DNA of 64,000 bases, taken from NCBI RefSeq assembly GCF_019399895.1, contig NC_091889.1, positions 1,302,001 through 1,366,000 of the forward strand, written 5' to 3'. Both the position numbers and the translations under genes were made by a program. Positions 1 to 15,300 of the stretch are shown in pieces (positions within the stretch are counted from its first letter, which is position 1; each line of letters begins with the position of its first letter). The notes under the pieces were generated by a model. That model searched no databases. It was given only the letters and a program-made list of their open reading frames with translations, and was not told the DNA's origin. Source of the DNA: Cardiocondyla obscurior (taxonomy: Eukaryota > Arthropoda > Insecta > Hymenoptera > Formicidae).

Positions 1-389
1 ATCAATGAAATGCTCGTAGAAACATCGTAGAACGAACTGGCCGATCGTTATTACGCGCAGTTACTCGGTTTATACCGGTAGATTGGCTCCTTCTGCTAGT
101 TGGTAATTAGCGTCAGTCAGCATTCGAGCGTATAAAGTTGTTTTATTTTACACTTAGTCACATTAATGTTGCTCGAAGAAAAAGTTCCGCGATCGATGAT
201 AAAACTTTAACTGCCAGTTAAATAACTGGCAGTTTCATTCGAGAGAAAATCCAAGAAATATTGATGGAAAATAACTCGAGCGAATCTGTATTAATTTTTG
301 TATTGAAGTGGTGGACTCAGGACATGTAGTTTCATGAATTTATAAAATTATTAGTATTATTATTATAACTAATTGTTCTTTTATTTTAG
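1..389. other. Intron or upstream flank of the AdamTS gene
   Basis: No open frame with coding character is seen. The stretch ends in a good splice acceptor (T-rich tract followed by AG at 388-389) feeding the first visible AdamTS exon, so at least the right part is intron. No signal-peptide exon was found here, so the true start exon probably lies to the left of the window. It contains a perfect 12-bp inverted repeat at 209-234. Confidence 0.6.
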
Positions 390-3300
390 TGTTGCCCGAA
401 GGAATGCGAAATACGAAAGATTTCAATAGCACGCCGTCGATCAATGTGCTGCCATCCGCTAAAGGCAGCCTGGAGTACGTCAAACCTTTAAAAATTAGTC
501 AAAATCAATATGAAGATCCACGTAAGTATCCCAAGTACACAAATAAGATCCTTCACTGTGTCCAAGTATTTAAAATCTTATACAAAACCTTTTATTTGAA
601 GAAAAAAAAAAAAAAAAGAAAAAGAAATTTAATTGTGCACAAAAATATGCATATGAAAATTCTGATTATATCACTGACTATTCTTTGCAATCTGTTCTAT
701 TTCACAAAGTTACTTTTGTGCTTTCAGCCGAGCAGTTTTCTACAGCAAAGAGGCATCACAGTGGTCACTTCCGGCACGCGACGGCCGAAGTCTGGGACCC
801 TCATCCGCAGTATGAATTTACCGCCTTTGGAAGACTATTTCGCTTGCGTCTCGCGCACGACGCCGGTTTCGTATCTCCCGATATAAAGGTGAGAAGAACG
901 TATCGAGTGACATTCTTTTCTGTTGCTAAATCAGTACGATTGCTTAAACGTTATAAAGCATAATTTTATGATTGCTATAACGTTGTGCAAAAACTAGGGA
1001 AAGAGAGAAGTTGAAGCGAGTTTAAGACCGTAAGTTCTAGTGAGCCGTTTTGCTATTTAATTGGCAGTAATTTTTTTTTACGTTGATGCAGGTGACACAC
1101 ATAGGCGTAAATTCAACGAGGAGAGAACACGCCGGTCATCACTTGGGCTGCTTCTATAGTGGGTCAGTCGACGGCGATCCAAGTTCAGCGGTCAGTGTCA
1201 GTCTTTGTCACGGAATGGTGAGTCAGAAATCAAGCTTAAGAAAATCGTCCCGCGATTCTTTATACGCGTCGTGTGCACAGAGTAGTTAATTCCAACCGAT
1301 TAAAACGAAGATGATAAATTTGCCTGGTATGTTTCATCGTAGCCGTGAGTCGATTACCATAAAGTCGTATTAGCACAGCTAAATATATTTTACGTCGCTC
1401 GACGACGATACATTAGGCCAATGTTATTTGTATCGTGACTGTTATTTTAGTTAAGGCGGGCATCGTTGTCGTTGTTAAAAATACACGGACAAGCTGTTTT
1501 TTTTTTTTTTTTTTTTTTTGACGAACGCCGGAAGTGCTAAAAGAAAAGGAACTCTCTCAAATCCCACGTGCATTGCTCGTAAATGCTATATACTGCACTC
1601 GATTGCGCACCAACTCACCGCACTTTGTAAATATTTACGATCCACGCGGTATGTTACGATTGTGCGCGCTTGTGCAACACGAAGCTGAAAGATAGCGATG
1701 TTAAAAGAGAGTATTATTCGTCTTTGTCACTTTTTATCCGAGTGCGTTAACATTAAATGTTTTATGTCGTCATAAAATGACGAAGAAAGTACTAGGTGCT
1801 GGAGGTTTTTCATACAAGAATATTTTTAATCTCGTCGGAAAAGATGTTTTCTTATTAATGTCGTCGAGTTTCTTTTCCCTCATAAATTTCAAAATTCGTT
1901 GAAAGTAGCGTCGACACTTTTCCCCGAGCTTTGAAATTCTTTTCATGACGCTCGAAACGTTGCGATCACCGCGAGGCACAGAGTTCATTGACTTCTTTTC
2001 TAAAGCTCGATATTTCTCTTCAAAGCTACTTTACTGCTAAGCGTCTCGTTAACGGTCAGTGATGTGCCAGAGATCGACGGTAATTTATAATAATAAATAA
2101 TATATCGTCGCGCTTACTCACTTTTCTTCTAATTTATAGGCATAATAAATATGCACACGTGGCATCGGGAGAGAAACTAGAAGTCCTCGCGTTAAAACCT
2201 GTAGCTATACTTGCTTCCACTTTCCAAAGAGCCGGGTATATGAAGCCGCATTGAGTTTCCGGGAGAGATTGCGATTTTTTTAACGTATACTCGTACGAGA
2301 CATTGCACAATATGAAATTTTATGTAATAGGATTATTATCGCTTATAATGATATGAAAATGGCACCGAGTTACGTCAATCTACAGATAGGAGTAGTTTAG
2401 GAATTGTAATTTATTTTTCAGTAACAAGCAGCAAAGAATTAAAAAGAAAAAAAAAAAAAGGGGATGAGAGAAAGAGATTCCACAATACATGTAGTACGAA
2501 GCACGCAAAAAATAGGTTCAAGGCTCGCATAAACTCGCAGACATTAGCCGCGGGTATCGCACGGAATAGTACGCATTTTTTTGTGATTTGTTGGATTGTC
2601 GGACACATGCTGCGCGTATATTCACATTTGGCGGAAGCGCCTGGCAGCGTCTTCTCTACCCGAAAGCCGATTCCGACAGAAAAAGATACACAACGATTCG
2701 ATCGTATATCAAACACCTCGGGATCCGTCCGAGTCGCGCGACTGTGAGCCATTCAACGGGAATGCGCGACTGGTCATTCGCAACACCTACCGTGGCATTC
2801 CATGGGAACGTGGACCGCGATACGATTGGATTTTTATATCAAGAGGTGTTAGAGACCGTGGAGAATTATTTGCGACGCTCCACGAGCGAATTTATTGCGC
2901 GAGACGGCTCGTACATCACGACTGGATGCGATGGTACACGTCTGCACGTCGCAGTTACCGCAATATCCCTTGTGATTGCGAAGAAGCTGCGCTTTTACGA
3001 AATATCGAGGAAATGACGGGCATCTTGCCGCCCGCGGAAATTTCAGTTGTCATCCTTCGATCGATTCTCCGAAACGAACATCTCTCGTCGAATAAATTAA
3101 TGTCTTCGACATCGTCTGGGACTGTCTAAAGAATGTAAGAAATTTCTTTTCCACCATCGTTATTGTCATTACGTTGGATGAGCAGGCTTTTGAGTCTTTT
3201 TTTTTTTTTTTATTGTTTCTTACGTCAAATCCGTTCTAAACCAGTTCAGAGTTTTCATCAAAGATCGTTTCTTTCGATTATCTTATGCAAGCCTGAATAA

Positions 3301-6300
3301 GAAATTCATTACGACCCATCGAGATTCATTAGGATGCATAAAGATCCTCTGTCAAGTTTTTTTTCTTTTCTTTTTTCTTTTTAAGACGATGCCGCATATA
3401 ATATAAGATTGATTGCCGTGACGCTCTGTTCTGAGATATACGAGGGAAGCTATTTCGATTAAAAAGGGAATCAAAATTATTTTATTTTTGTTTATGAGAA
3501 AATTATTAGAGGTGTATATATTTGTGAGTATCAAGCGTGTAATTCGGGTTGAATGTCTTTAGTTTTTATTAACTCATTTGTTACTACTTTTTCTCGCCAC
3601 TTTTTTTTTTTTTTTTTTTTTTAAACCTCTATTTTCTTTCTGAGAAAAAGGTTTTGGAAACGAAAATGAAATAGATGAACTTGCTCCTCGCTTGTTTAAC
3701 GTTTTTTCGTAGCGATTTGGGTCATACTTTAATTTAGCCGTGGCAAGGTTAGACTGATCAATCGGTTGTCTGTTTCAGACGTAGAAATAGGAAGAAGTAA
3801 GCACCCGGTTGAGCTACGCCTTGATGTCTTTACTCTCGATAGCAAGCCTAGCCACTCGACCTAATTATTCGACCCTGCTCGTGAGACGAGTGAATCTCGG
3901 TCGTTATCTCGATCGTTTGGTCTTTTCATCATTTTTCGATATCCGCTAATCTTCTATCTTCGATGTTTCTCCACGCGAATTGAAAATTATAAGCTTGCCT
4001 ATTTTTTTCTTTCGAGCTCGGAGAGATGCTCCATAATTTCAGACCTTAATTCCACGTCCCGGCGTCTTTGGGGAAAAAAAAAAAAAAAAAAGAGAGAGAG
4101 AAAAAGAAAATTGTTTCTAATTGAAGTAAAGAGCAGCAAGAATATCCGGTAGTTTCGACGAATAGCTTACATTAACAGCATAAGTGCACATAATGTACCA
4201 ATTTAATGCGCCTTTCGACACATACGATATATACGGCCGCCAAGAACCGACCGCGCGCGCGTGGCGAGAAATCCAAGATAATTTCACATGGCTCGGTAAT
4301 CGCTATGTATCTTTTTATTTGTTTAAATCTCAGTCACGAATCGTCATAATAACAGATTACGCTGTTGGAAGAACTCGAGCTCTCTATTACAAATCGTACG
4401 AGGATTCTGCTGACGAGACGATCGTGATAACGAATGGGATGATGCTAGCATTCTCATATCTTATTCTAATGAATACAGCGAAAGCTCGCGGAAGAATATT
4501 TATCATTAAATGGTGTTCAATATGCCGGATCGAGAATTAATTTTTTGTTTTTTTCTTTTACTTCCTTTTACGGAGTCGAGATACAAGTTTTTACAAACAA
4601 ATAAAGAAAATGGTAATTGTGTAAATAATAAATCTCTGGAGTTATTTAACATATTGAAAAGTTGGAAATTTATTTACTGTTATATTTTAGAATGGAGAAA
4701 AAGAAACTTGCACATGATATTATGTATAATTTATTTTTCATAAATAATTCTCAAACTGTTAAAATGTTTGCAGCGCTTAAGGTACACGGTTTTCTAAGAA
4801 ACCCGATATTGTTTTTCGGCCACGGAACGGCATAAGAACGCAAATCCGTAAGTTCTACTCGAGCCGGTACGACCAGTTCGGATCGACCCGACAACCTTGA
4901 CAGAAATGTGTAATATAATAGGCGGAATTAATTGAAGATATTTTGTCCGATGACATTTTGCTCGGTCGCTTCAACGAAGATTGTCTCGTCATGAAAGACA
5001 GGCTGCAGAAACGTCGAAATTTGATTTGCGCTCCAACCGTACAAACGAAGCGATGCAAATTACGTAATTAATTACATCTATGAATGACAATGCCTACCAA
5101 ACTTTATTCGTCGAAGTAAGAACCCTCTATTTCTATTGCTGTTAAGATAAAATTGTTAAGGTAAAACATGGATTTAGTAAATCTCTGAAACATTACGGAA
5201 TTAATACGTTTTAAAATAACTGAGAAACAATTATTTAAATTAGCCTAGAGTATAAAATATAAAAATTAATTTTTATTTTTTACGAGAGAAAAGAAAAGAA
5301 AAGGCTGAAATTTACGTTTAATATTAAAATATTCAATCGCGTTCTTGTATCAAATTACTGCAGTCTATTATTGTCTCTGTTCGTACAGGCTACGCAGGGC
5401 ATGTTACAGCCAGGCACCTTTTATTATGATGTATTATGCCTCACGTATTAAGCGGAACCTAAATAAAGATAACTCTGGCCTGGCCTGGTACCCTAACCGC
5501 CTTTATAATTTAAGCCGGCCGACGATGCTCTGCACGGTGAAACGTTATGCACACGTGGTGTGTGCCTCGCATATTTTTTCTTCTCGGTAATACGACTTGG
5601 AGCATCTTTCTCGGTATTATCGGACGATAGCGCTGTTTTTTTTTTTTTTTAACTCTGTCGCGTCGCGACACTGTTTTTGATGTTTTAGCATAAACATAGA
5701 CTGCGGACATGGAAGTGACGTCGACGTCAAAACAATCGGCGATACACAATACACGCGTTCTGAAGGGAAAACGTGGCTGCGAGCGCAAAGAGTATAGGAT
5801 GCAGTCAGCATCTGTATGATTTGCCGTTTGCAGTTGGGATCCGCTCACGAAACTGACATCGCTTCCTCTTCGCAGGATTATTTCCATGAAGAAAACACGT
5901 CAAAATTGCTAACTGATTTACGTGATTCTTGCGAGACTTCCGCGTCAGTGCCACTGTCATAGTTTCATTTGACCTACGATGTCAGAAGTGAGAGAAAGCC
6001 ACGTAAATTTCTTGCTTTTTACCGTTTTTAAAATTTCTTCCAGATGTATTTTCGCGTGGTCGAAGACACGCTCGAGGTGATTGCGGCAAAAGAATCTTAT
6101 ATAAACGCTTGTCTCGAGTGCGACTGTATTTTTGGAACTTTGCGTCGCCAATTAATTAACGTGCGGCATTTTCGCTGAATAATGCGAGGGGCACGTTGAA
6201 TCAGCTCTGCTCGTCGAAAGGTCGATGAATTGCTTCGGTGGATAATCGCGAGGTCGTTCCCAGCCTATAGTTGTGTTGGTCGATCGAAAAGGCGAATAAG

Positions 6301-9300
6301 GGAGATGCCCGAGAGAAAGGGTGAGTTACAGAGACGAAGAGAGATGGGAGAAGAGGAGGAGACGGGAAGAAAAACGGCGTTCCTGCCAAGAGTTCTCGGT
6401 AATCCTCAAGTCGGTCTTTGTGCCGCGGAATAGAGAAGGCGCGAGTCTGCAAGAATGCAAATCGCAAACACAAACGAATCGAACGGAGCGTACGAGCTGC
6501 GTCGCGTTGCGACAGATGATTGCAGCTAGCGTCACGTAAAGTTTCATTCACGTTATCTCTACGACTCGACAACTGCCGCACGATGCGAGTCTCATTGGGG
6601 AACGCTTCTTCTTATCTCTCGTCGAATAAGTTTTTTAATTTGGATTAAAAACTTTCGTGTATCGTAGCTTTTTGATTTTCTTCGTCAACATAAATTGTTA
6701 CAATAGGCTTCACTCTGTCGGCTCTTCTAGTGTCGAAACATTCGTTCCGGGGATTCAGAAATTCAGTGTTATTTATATGCTAATTTAGATGCTCTGTCCT
6801 GAATTTTATTGCTCGAGAATTTGGCAGGAAGTCTCGTTATATAATATCAAGTAATTCATATGCTAAAGAACATCCTTGCTCTCGTAGCGTATAGCTTTAA
6901 CGTTGGAATGCGTAAATCCTCGATAACTTTGATAATGTAACTGTAATGAAGTTTATTCGGTATAAGTCACAAGCATTTGAAATAGGTGAGGTTCCTCCTC
7001 TTACGGCACCCGGCGCGTGAATACCGATAATCTGTATTTTCGAAAAAAATAAATAGACCGGAGAGGTTCATCTTCGTTAGAATGTTTAATCAAAAAGAAG
7101 TTAGCGTATCATAGTTGGTGGATTGGATAACAACGAGTGGCGCTTCGTTTGTAAATACCGCTCTACTAATAGCATCTGTATAAGTTGGCGCCACTTAAAA
7201 TAAACGCGAACCGAATCTTCTCTTATTTCACGTAAACGTACAAATGTGTAATAATCAGTTCGCTTATATAGAACATCTCATTTATAAAACAAGAATAAGT
7301 TTTGTGTTGTACACGCGGGAAAATTTATTTTATAATTAAATTTTCTTTTTTTTTTTTTTATTTGAGATATTGTGCGTTATTAACGTGCTTTATTTTAATT
7401 TTCAGACTGGTCACATGAAGACGTCGAGGGGCAGTTATTTCATTAAGCCTACCGAACATTGGCGCGAGGACGACAAAGATTCTCTTGGATCTTCATTACA
7501 ACACGCGATCTATCGCGTACCCACTGCTAGGAAAAATTTCAACGATGATTCTAATCTTGCCTCGCCCGAGAATCAAGTTAAAAATCGCAACTGTGGGGTG
7601 ATAGGTAAATAGATATCTTAATTTAATTTATCGTACGTAATACATACCATCCGTGTGGTATGCAGAGTGATTCGTTAGTGATATAGTCGAGAAAAGGCGG
7701 CCACTTCGCATAAAGAAACGAGTCGAAGGAATGCGCAAGAAAATTAAGTAAGTCGAATTTATTTTAACGACAGCCATCTAAAGTATACCGACAATTAATA
7801 AACTTGAATGTTCAGTTGATTACAAATTAGACATCTTAATATTTCATGTTATTCGAACGGGCTTATTTTTGTTACGTTTTAATAGATTGAGAATCGCTCT
7901 TCGATACTTAATTCATTTGTATTATAATTATATGAAATTCGACACTTAATGATAATAAAATTACGTCAACATATTCATATATTCGTAAACATATCGTTAA
8001 GAAGAATTGGTATAAAATATAGGATATTAATTCTGACTGCAATAGTATATTAATACCGATTTCGTCACTGGCCGAAAGTAACGAAAGTCGGAGAAGCATT
8101 TATTTATTTTACCGCGCTGGACTACGATCTCGTGATACCCACGGTTATTCGATATGAAACGCATGTTCACGTGCTTCACGAGGCTTCGAAGAAAAAGTGT
8201 CGTGTCTTTTTTCACTCAACGCATACTCGCACGACCACCTGTACCAAAACAGGTTCAGGCATTTACGTCTTCCCTCGGGCGGATTCTGATGTACCATCGA
8301 GACAGCTTGGCGACGCGAGTACTCTCTGACCACAAAACGACGTCGTTGATACTGTACCGTCGAAATTTTCTCATCTATTTTATATTTATCGCCTATTGAA
8401 GCCGCGGCCTACATAACGATCTCAGATTTATGCGGTGATATAATATCAATCGTCGGTTCTATCAAGAGATATCCTTGCGAATTCCTCGGTTGGATATCGA
8501 ATTAATTGACTTGATCATAATTGGGATTTATCGATGCTTACAGATTACGACACCGAAGACGACATCCTTTCTCCATTAACAGATGATAGTTCCGCTCGTA
8601 AAGTTTATGTCGGGGAGCGTTCGCGGGTGCGTAGATCATTGACGCGGAAAACCGCATCGCTGGAGCGGTTTTCTAGAGAGGAGGAAGAGAAATACGAGCG
8701 ATTCACAGAGCTGAGCGAGCACAGAGACTTTTTTCAGAAATTGGACGACGACAGGTATAATAGGCTCAATAGAGTTGCTATTAAAGTATTAATTTTATTT
8801 AACGAGATATCCGTAATTGTAAATTAATTTATAATAATTTAAGTTATCGTTGTAATAAAATTTAAATATTGCGCATAACGTAATGCTTGCATTATATTGG
8901 TTGCAATTGTTAAGTATATTTTAATTTAATTTAATGCAACCCTTTCGCGGAAGAGTGGCGACTTCAATCGCCACGAAAAGAGCGAGCCTCCTACACATTC
9001 CGCATATTTTGTGATACTCTGTAAATGAATCTCCAGCGCGCGTCTTTCGTGAATTCTAGGTATTACAGCGTGGAACGTGGACATGGCTATCGTAACGAAG
9101 AACCTGCACAGGACTCGGAGATGGACTCGGATCCCTTCGTGACGTGGAGACCACGACGTGCCCTGCCGCGTGAATATTTCATCGAGATTATGGTGGTGGC
9201 TGATGCGAAAATGGTGGAATATCATGGCTCTGGTTTGGTCGGTTACATTCTTGTCTTGATGAGCACGGTGGGTACATATTCTCTTCTAACGGAGCTTAAA

Positions 9301-12300
9301 AACATTAAATTTAATATCCGAAATTTCTATATTAACGTTGCGTCAAGTTGATTAAATGATGTTAAATTCGTATTGTTGCAATAACGACATGAACGGGATT
9401 TTTTAATCCATTGATAAGGATCGAGTAACGCGATACCGTTTCACTTGAAAATGAAGATTCTTTTCAAGTAAATGTTTGATGAAAAAACGCAGTAAAAAGA
9501 GAAGAAGGAGGAAGGAGATGGGAGATGTCGATTCAATGTAATTCGACAATTAGCCTCGTCACGGCGGTCATTACCGAGCACGATACGTCAGTTATGTATC
9601 CCACGCGAAGGCCACACCTTACCGGAGGGCAACATCCTGCGAGGAGTTCGCTTTCACGAACCCACGCCTGTCGTTTATTCGATGATTCAATCGCGTTTCT
9701 CAACAACAATTGATTGACTTTGAGATTCATGAATTTTTTATGAATGAAAAAGAGCGCGACGAAAGATTGAAATAGATTCTTTGTGTACACGATGTTCCAG
9801 AATAGATCATGTGTCTTTTTTAACATATATGCATAGATCCCTTAATTCCGTAAGGAATGATGTATAAATTTATTATTTTTTAAATAATTATTAATATGTA
9901 ATTGATTACTGAATATATTCCCGTTTGCTTCTTTGGAAAGTTAGGTTTCACGGATCTACAAGGATCAGTCAATCGGCAATCCAGTAACCATTGCAGTGAT
10001 GAAGATCGTCAAGACCGAGGAAATATTTGGTGTCAGACATAGCGGAAGTGATGGAATCGCGGCTGCTGAAATGTTGAAGCGATTCTGCCAATGGCAGAAG
10101 CACAATAATCCTGATGAACCATCTCCGGAACATCACGATGCTGCGCTTCTATTAACTAGGTTTGTTTTACAAAAGTTTGTTATAAAAGTATACTTCTTTA
10201 TGTGTTATAAAAAATTTCTTATAGTTGCAAATTATAGGTTTGATAAAATTTCTTAACTTGGTTTAATTTAGATTTTTTTTTTAAGTAATTATTTTGAAAT
10301 TAAGAACTTGAAAACATATATACAAACTAAAAATAATTTTTAGAGAAAATTTATGCCATAATCCGCGCCAAAAGCGTTGCGATACTTTGGGCTTAGCCGA
10401 GTTGGGTAGAATGTGCTCGCCTGGAGCTTCGTGCGCTATCGTGCAGGATAATGGATTGGCCGCGGCGTTTACCATCGCACACGAAATTGGTCACGTGTAA
10501 GTATCAATATCGATAACAATCTTTTCTGTTGAATGATATATTGGGTCTTCTTCGCGAAAACGTGCTATACTATGTATACATAAAAAATGTTGCCAAGTAA
10601 AGATTTAAAACTCCAATTTTTCAATCTTTTTAATGTATCACGATTACTATTTTTTTTTTTTTTTTGAAACACTAATACAGTCAGAAGAAATATTCGAATG
10701 TGTTACAGGCTTAACATGCCGCACGACGACGATGCCAAGTGCGCAGGTTTTAGGAACCGTTCGGGTATACACAATGTAATGTCTCGCATGCTGGACGATA
10801 ATACTTTTCCCTGGGAGTGGTCCAAGTGTTCCCGACACTATGTCACCGAATTTCTCGAGTGAGTCAGTCATTAATTGGTAAATGACTCGGTTGTAAACGA
10901 TGTGCCGGGGAGCATTCTGGAAAGAGGTCGTAACCAATTGATTTATGACCTTTATTTAAGACAGTACGCAATGCGATGATGATAGGTTTTGTCTGTTGAC
11001 CGCGTTGATTTGTCTTTCGGTTTATAACAATATAACTCGTGGAATTTTTAACGCATTAATGATTATAAGTTAATACTTTATCTTTATCAAGTTAGTTTAA
11101 CAAAATATTTATCAAGCTAGTTTTTAATAATCATTACAAAAATTTTTTAATCTATTAAAAAGTTTTATATAAATTAATGTATTTAATTTAAAATTATAAA
11201 ACTAAATTTTTTTTTTACAAAATTATCAAATTGGACATCTGTATATTTAGTTAAAGACTTGATATCTCTCAAATTAACGACATATTGCTCTTAAATGGTT
11301 TTAATCGAGTTAAATAGTTTTGTTTCTGCCATCAAAATAATTTAATTAAGGCAGATACTCTTATTAATACAATTAATTAATTGCTTAAAGATTATTTTCA
11401 GACTTAAATTTAGCGAATTACAAAATTGGATTTAGAATCGCAATTTAAACATGAATAAAAAAGCTGAGAATAAACTCTTTGCGTCAAACGTGCAGATTTC
11501 TAAGAAACAAATGTCGGTCAGACAAATTCATTGCAATCGAGAAAGGTAATGTCGCGAGTTTTTCTGTGACATCAAAGAGACAAGAAACAAGTTGTCAGTT
11601 AGAAATCTGGATTAATGAAATTCTAAGCAACTTTTATATGTTCGTAATACATTTTACACGTTGTTACAAGAAATATAATTCTTAAAAAACTTACCTGAAC
11701 GAATATATAAGCTCTTTTTAATTTATATTGATTTTTATTTCAGAGCCGGATATGCCAACTGTTTGTTGGACGAACCCAGCGAAATAATGAAGAGACAAAA
11801 TGGGCGGCTACCCGGCGAAGACTATTCGGAGAACAAGCAGTGCGAACTCGTCTTTGGACAAGGATCCAGAATCTGTCCTCACATGGTGAGTGATGGTAAG
11901 TCGAAAACGTTCTTTTCACGCGTATAATTGAAACATATTTGCAATATTACAAACAAAATACATTCTTTTATTTTAATTATCTTTAGTTAACCTTTTTATG
12001 CAGTTACAATATCTTTGCAAATGAGGAATAATCATTGGTAATCGGAGATTTTCTGTTAAAAGTTAAAGCTTTTTTTTTTTTTTTTTTTTTTTCTTTCTTT
12101 CTTTCCTTTTTTTCTTGCTTTCTGACATTATCACAATTCATTTAAGAATTGAAGTAAATTGAGGGCTTGGTTGGTTACCGGCCAGGCAGTGTGTAGGAGA
12201 CTGTGGTGCACCGCACCACTGTGGGATCATCATCAGCAATGTCATACTCAGCACATGCCCTGGGCCGATGGTACGCCATGCGGCATCGATAAATGGTGTC

Positions 12301-15300
12301 ATCGTGGTGAGTGTGTATCGCGCAGAAATCTCGAACCAGTGCAGGGTCAATGGGGTGAATGGGGAAGATATGGCGAGTGTTCTCGGACCTGTGGTGGCGG
12401 CATCAAAAGAAAATATCGCGAGTGTGATAACCCGGCGCCGAAAAATGGTGGAAATTATTGTATCGGCGAGCGCGTCAAATATCGTAGCTGTGGAACCAAA
12501 GAATGCCCATCAGGTAGTCCCGATTTTAGGTACGTGTTTAATGTCTTAGTTCGATTAGTCATGAATAATTTATTTTAATACGCTAATATTAATACTTTTT
12601 TTTTTTTTTTTTACAGAGAACAACAGTGCTCGAAATTTGACAATAACAATTTTAATATTCAAAACCTTGCCCGGGACGTTAAATGGCATGCAAAATATAC
12701 CAGAAGTAAGCAATCATTTATATTTGATTTCTAAGAAAGCTATGCGAGGAAGATAAAAATTTTTTCGTTTATAGTATTGCCACAGGATCGTTGCAAGTTG
12801 TACTGTCAAGTGGAGAGCAATCAGTATTATATGTTACGTGAAAAAGTAATTGACGGGACACCCTGTGGGCCCGACACTTTTCACATATGCGTTAATGGTC
12901 AGTGCAAGCCCGCTGGATGCGATCATGTTTTGAATTCAACAGTTGAACTCGATACCTGCGGGGTTTGTAAAGGTGACAACGCCACTTGTCAAAGGATTGC
13001 GGGCGCCTACAATAGTAGCGTATACGGTTACACCAGAGTAACTAAAATCCCCGCCGGCAGCAGTTATATTGATATTAAACAACATGGATGGTTGGGCTCT
13101 CACAACGACAGTAATTATCTTGGTAAGATTTTAAATTATTTCTGACATTTATTTAAAATTAATATTTTACTTTTCTTTAATATTAAAATTTTTTTATTTT
13201 TTAATTATTTAGCATTGCGAATTGGGGAGCACGGCGAATACATTTTAAACGGAAACTTTATGGTAATGCATCGCAAGGTAATTGTGCATCCTGGCATCAC
13301 TATCGAATATAGCGGACCGGAATCGGTTGTGGAACGTCTGAATAGTTCCCGGCCTATTGCCATTGATTTAATTTTAGAAGTAAGTTTATAGTTTACATTT
13401 TACAATTGCGTCATTTAGCTAAAAGTAGTTTCTTCAACGATGTAACTTTGTTTAACCAAAAATGTGAAATTTTAGGTACTATCTGTAGGAAATGTTTATC
13501 CGCCGCAAATCACGTACGAGTACACTGTACCGAAAAAAATTCTAAACAGTTACACGTGGCTACTTAAGGACTGGTCAACCTGTAATCGAATGTGTCAAGG
13601 AATGAAGTATCGTAAGGCCGAATGTAGAAGCAGTGAACACAAGGAAGCAGTGCCTGATGCTTATTGCAAAAATGAAGAAAAACCACAGGAAGAAAGTCAG
13701 ATATGCAACGCGCATTGTATGTTACAGTAAGTATACAAAATTTAAATAGTATTTTATTTGTGATACTTTTAATTATTGAATTTATTAAAAAAAAAAATCT
13801 TTCTGTTTTTAGATGGCAGATGACTTCTGTATCTGAATGCTCGAATTATTGTGGCCCAGGCGTACGGACTGTCACCTCGCGATGCGTTCAAATTTTACTA
13901 AATACATCGCATGCTCCACGACCGATACCAGATCATGCTTGTTTGCATATCGAAAAACCGAGCGAACTTCAACCGTGCGTAGGTCCTTGCGACGATGCTC
14001 ACTGGAGTTACACCGAATGGAATGCTTGCAGTGTCTCGTGCGGTGGCGGTGTGCAGTTAAGAACAGCCATGTGTGTTGATTCAAAAAAGAGACAAGTACG
14101 AGAAGAAAATTGCGCTAAACAGGAGAAGCATCTGAAAAGGACGTGCAATCAAGAAGCTTGTCCGAAGTGGGATTTGGGAGAATGGGGCCCGGTAAGATAC
14201 GCTTTAAACGTTTCACGCAGTGGTCAATAATGTTTATTGGTAATTTAGATTAACGAGTGTCATGAAATGTTACAGTGTTCCGTGACTTGTGGTGTCGGAA
14301 AACGGCATAGAGCTTCCTGGTGCCAAGTTGAGAATCGCGTCGTGTCGCACACCTTTTGCAGCAGTACACCGATCGTAACGACGGAGGCCTGTGATGCCGG
14401 TGTTTGTCATCAGTGGCATGCCGATGATTGGAGTCCGGTATAGTATATCGAATAAAATTTTTCATATTATGTATTTATAATAAGCTACCCAATTGAATTT
14501 AGTTTTTTTTATTGTATAGTGTTCAGTGACGTGCGGCGAGGGAGTGTTACGAAGAAAAGTTATTTGCAAAAATGCAGATAATGTACCAAGTGACGGATGT
14601 TCTATCTCTGAGAAACCAGAGACCTCAATTGCCTGCACACTAAAACCATGTCCCAATGTCGTAAGTTTATTATATTTTTTTATTTATTTATTAATGACGG
14701 CAATTTTTAAAGACAATACAATCTAATTATAAGAGATTTGAATATAATGCAACAAAATGTTATTAATATAATTACAGATAAACCAGCCGTCAATCACGTA
14801 TTCAACGAATCCTCCGCGTGAAGATTCCTTCCCACAAGAAAACGAAATCGACAGCAATGGTATTACGTTTCAATCGAGTTACAAATGGCACGTAGGATCT
14901 TATGGAGAGGTAAGTTTATTTATTATATTAAATATTTTTATTAGAATGCATAACTTATTCGTTAAATTTCGTTATAACGTGTAATCATTCATACCATTTC
15001 ATATGTAGTGCTCACGAAAATGCAATACCGGGTACAAGAACAGATTAGTGAGATGCATATCCTCGAACACCAGGATGGTTGCACCTGACTATTATTGCGA
15101 TTCTAATCAACAACCTATAGCTAGGATTGTGTGCAATCGTCACCCATGCCCAATTTGGAATACTGGCGACTGGAGCGAGGTATTGTAATACTTTCATTAC
15201 AAAAGAAATTAATTTATATCCATAAACATTTTTTATATTGAATTAAACGAGCTGTAAAATTGTATACTTTTTTATGAATATTTTTTACGACGATAAAAAT

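Noticed and set aside
2596..3129. 177-codon plus-strand open frame as a gene
   Set aside because: It overlaps another plus-strand frame and a minus-strand frame in CpG-rich DNA, has no known family features and no splice continuity.
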